Shown: positions 5,509 through 5,598 of the stretch, piece after piece
Layout: every line of letters starts with the position of its first letter
Numbering within the stretch: the first letter of the stretch is position 1
Source: Rickettsiales bacterium
Lineage (GTDB): Bacteria; Pseudomonadota; Alphaproteobacteria; Rickettsiales; UBA3002
Assembly (NCBI GenBank): GCA_947441895.1
Contig: CANEUT010000111.1
Span: forward strand, 1 to 5,598
DNA length: 5,598 nt
Direction: 5' to 3'
Made by a program: the position numbers and the translations under genes
Notes under the pieces: generated by a model
Told to the model about the DNA's origin: nothing
Databases searched by the model: none
Seen by the model: the letters and a program-made list of their open reading frames with translations, nothing else

Positions 5509-5553
5509 AGCCACAAAAAAGCCCACCCCAAAAGGGTGGGCTTTTTTGTGGCT
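5509..5553 (-). terminator. Strong 20-bp perfect hairpin terminator, potentially bidirectional
   Basis: A perfect 20-base inverted repeat (arms 5509-5528 and 5534-5553) flanks a CAAAA loop. The core GCCCACCC/GGGTGGGC stem is bordered by six As on one side and six Ts on the other, giving a GC stem followed by a T-tract on both strands. With all identified genes on the minus strand, it most likely ends a minus-strand transcript coming from beyond 5571 and insulates the CPBP gene. Confidence 0.93.
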
Positions 5554-5570
5554 CAGCGTATTGGACAGAT

Positions 5571-5598
5571 TCAGAACCAGTGCTTTGATTCGGAACTC
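5571..5598 (-). CDS. Possible C-terminal end of a minus-strand gene running in from beyond the window
   Basis: On the minus strand one frame reads SSESKHWF and then TGA (5571-5573), 17 bases before the strong terminator. A stop codon just before an intrinsic terminator is the usual layout at the end of a gene. Only eight codons are visible, so no family can be named. The other two minus-strand frames are open through the terminator, so the choice of frame rests on position alone. Confidence 0.35.

Noticed and set aside
5555..5598. tRNA 3' half suggested by GGTTCTGAATC on the minus strand
   Set aside because: The T-loop has an extra base, the T-stem does not pair, and no acceptor stem or CCA end follows.

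Overview
The window looks chromosomal and is probably from an alphaproteobacterium of middling G+C. The clues are a phasin-like N-terminus, a CTTGAC/CTATGTT-type promoter, and bacterial ceramidase-family proteins with a CER...EPLN N-terminus. The assignment is inferred from gene content and promoter style; no rRNA or other taxonomic marker is present. Every supported gene is on the minus strand, so transcription runs from high to low coordinates.

Layout from the upstream (high-coordinate) end. At 5571-5598 there may be the last codons of a minus-strand gene running in from outside the window. It is followed by a very strong perfect 20-bp hairpin terminator (5509-5553). A hairpin-rich spacer (5345-5505) precedes a CPBP/CAAX-type intramembrane protease gene (4680-5336). 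A structured spacer (4489-4679) leads to two tandem paralogous genes for seven-helix ceramidase-superfamily membrane proteins (3784-4488 and 3050-3712). These two are separated by only 71 bp, nearly all of it a CTAGGGG heptamer array with a complementary inverted array. A 151-bp spacer with a palindrome over a candidate promoter precedes metE (589-2898), the cobalamin-independent methionine synthase. Downstream of metE is a nested inverted-repeat region (465-584) and a UUCG-loop terminator (405-441). Finally, a separate promoter drives a phasin-like gene (1-278) that runs off the window edge.

Functionally, metE is a complete housekeeping gene with every family residue checked in place. The membrane block (CPBP protease plus two ceramidase-like hydrolases) is co-directional and may form one transcription unit; a role in lipid or envelope metabolism is inferred, not shown. 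The phasin-like protein, if correctly identified, would bind polyhydroxyalkanoate granules and has its own promoter.

The most unusual material is between the genes: the heptamer array, which fits an ideal four-tract G-quadruplex and could also fold as an mRNA hairpin at a ribosome-binding site; the nested palindrome after metE; and a set of short hairpins in different spacers that share a CTGCT loop core. No rRNA, tRNA, CRISPR array, insertion sequence or recognisable riboswitch was found.
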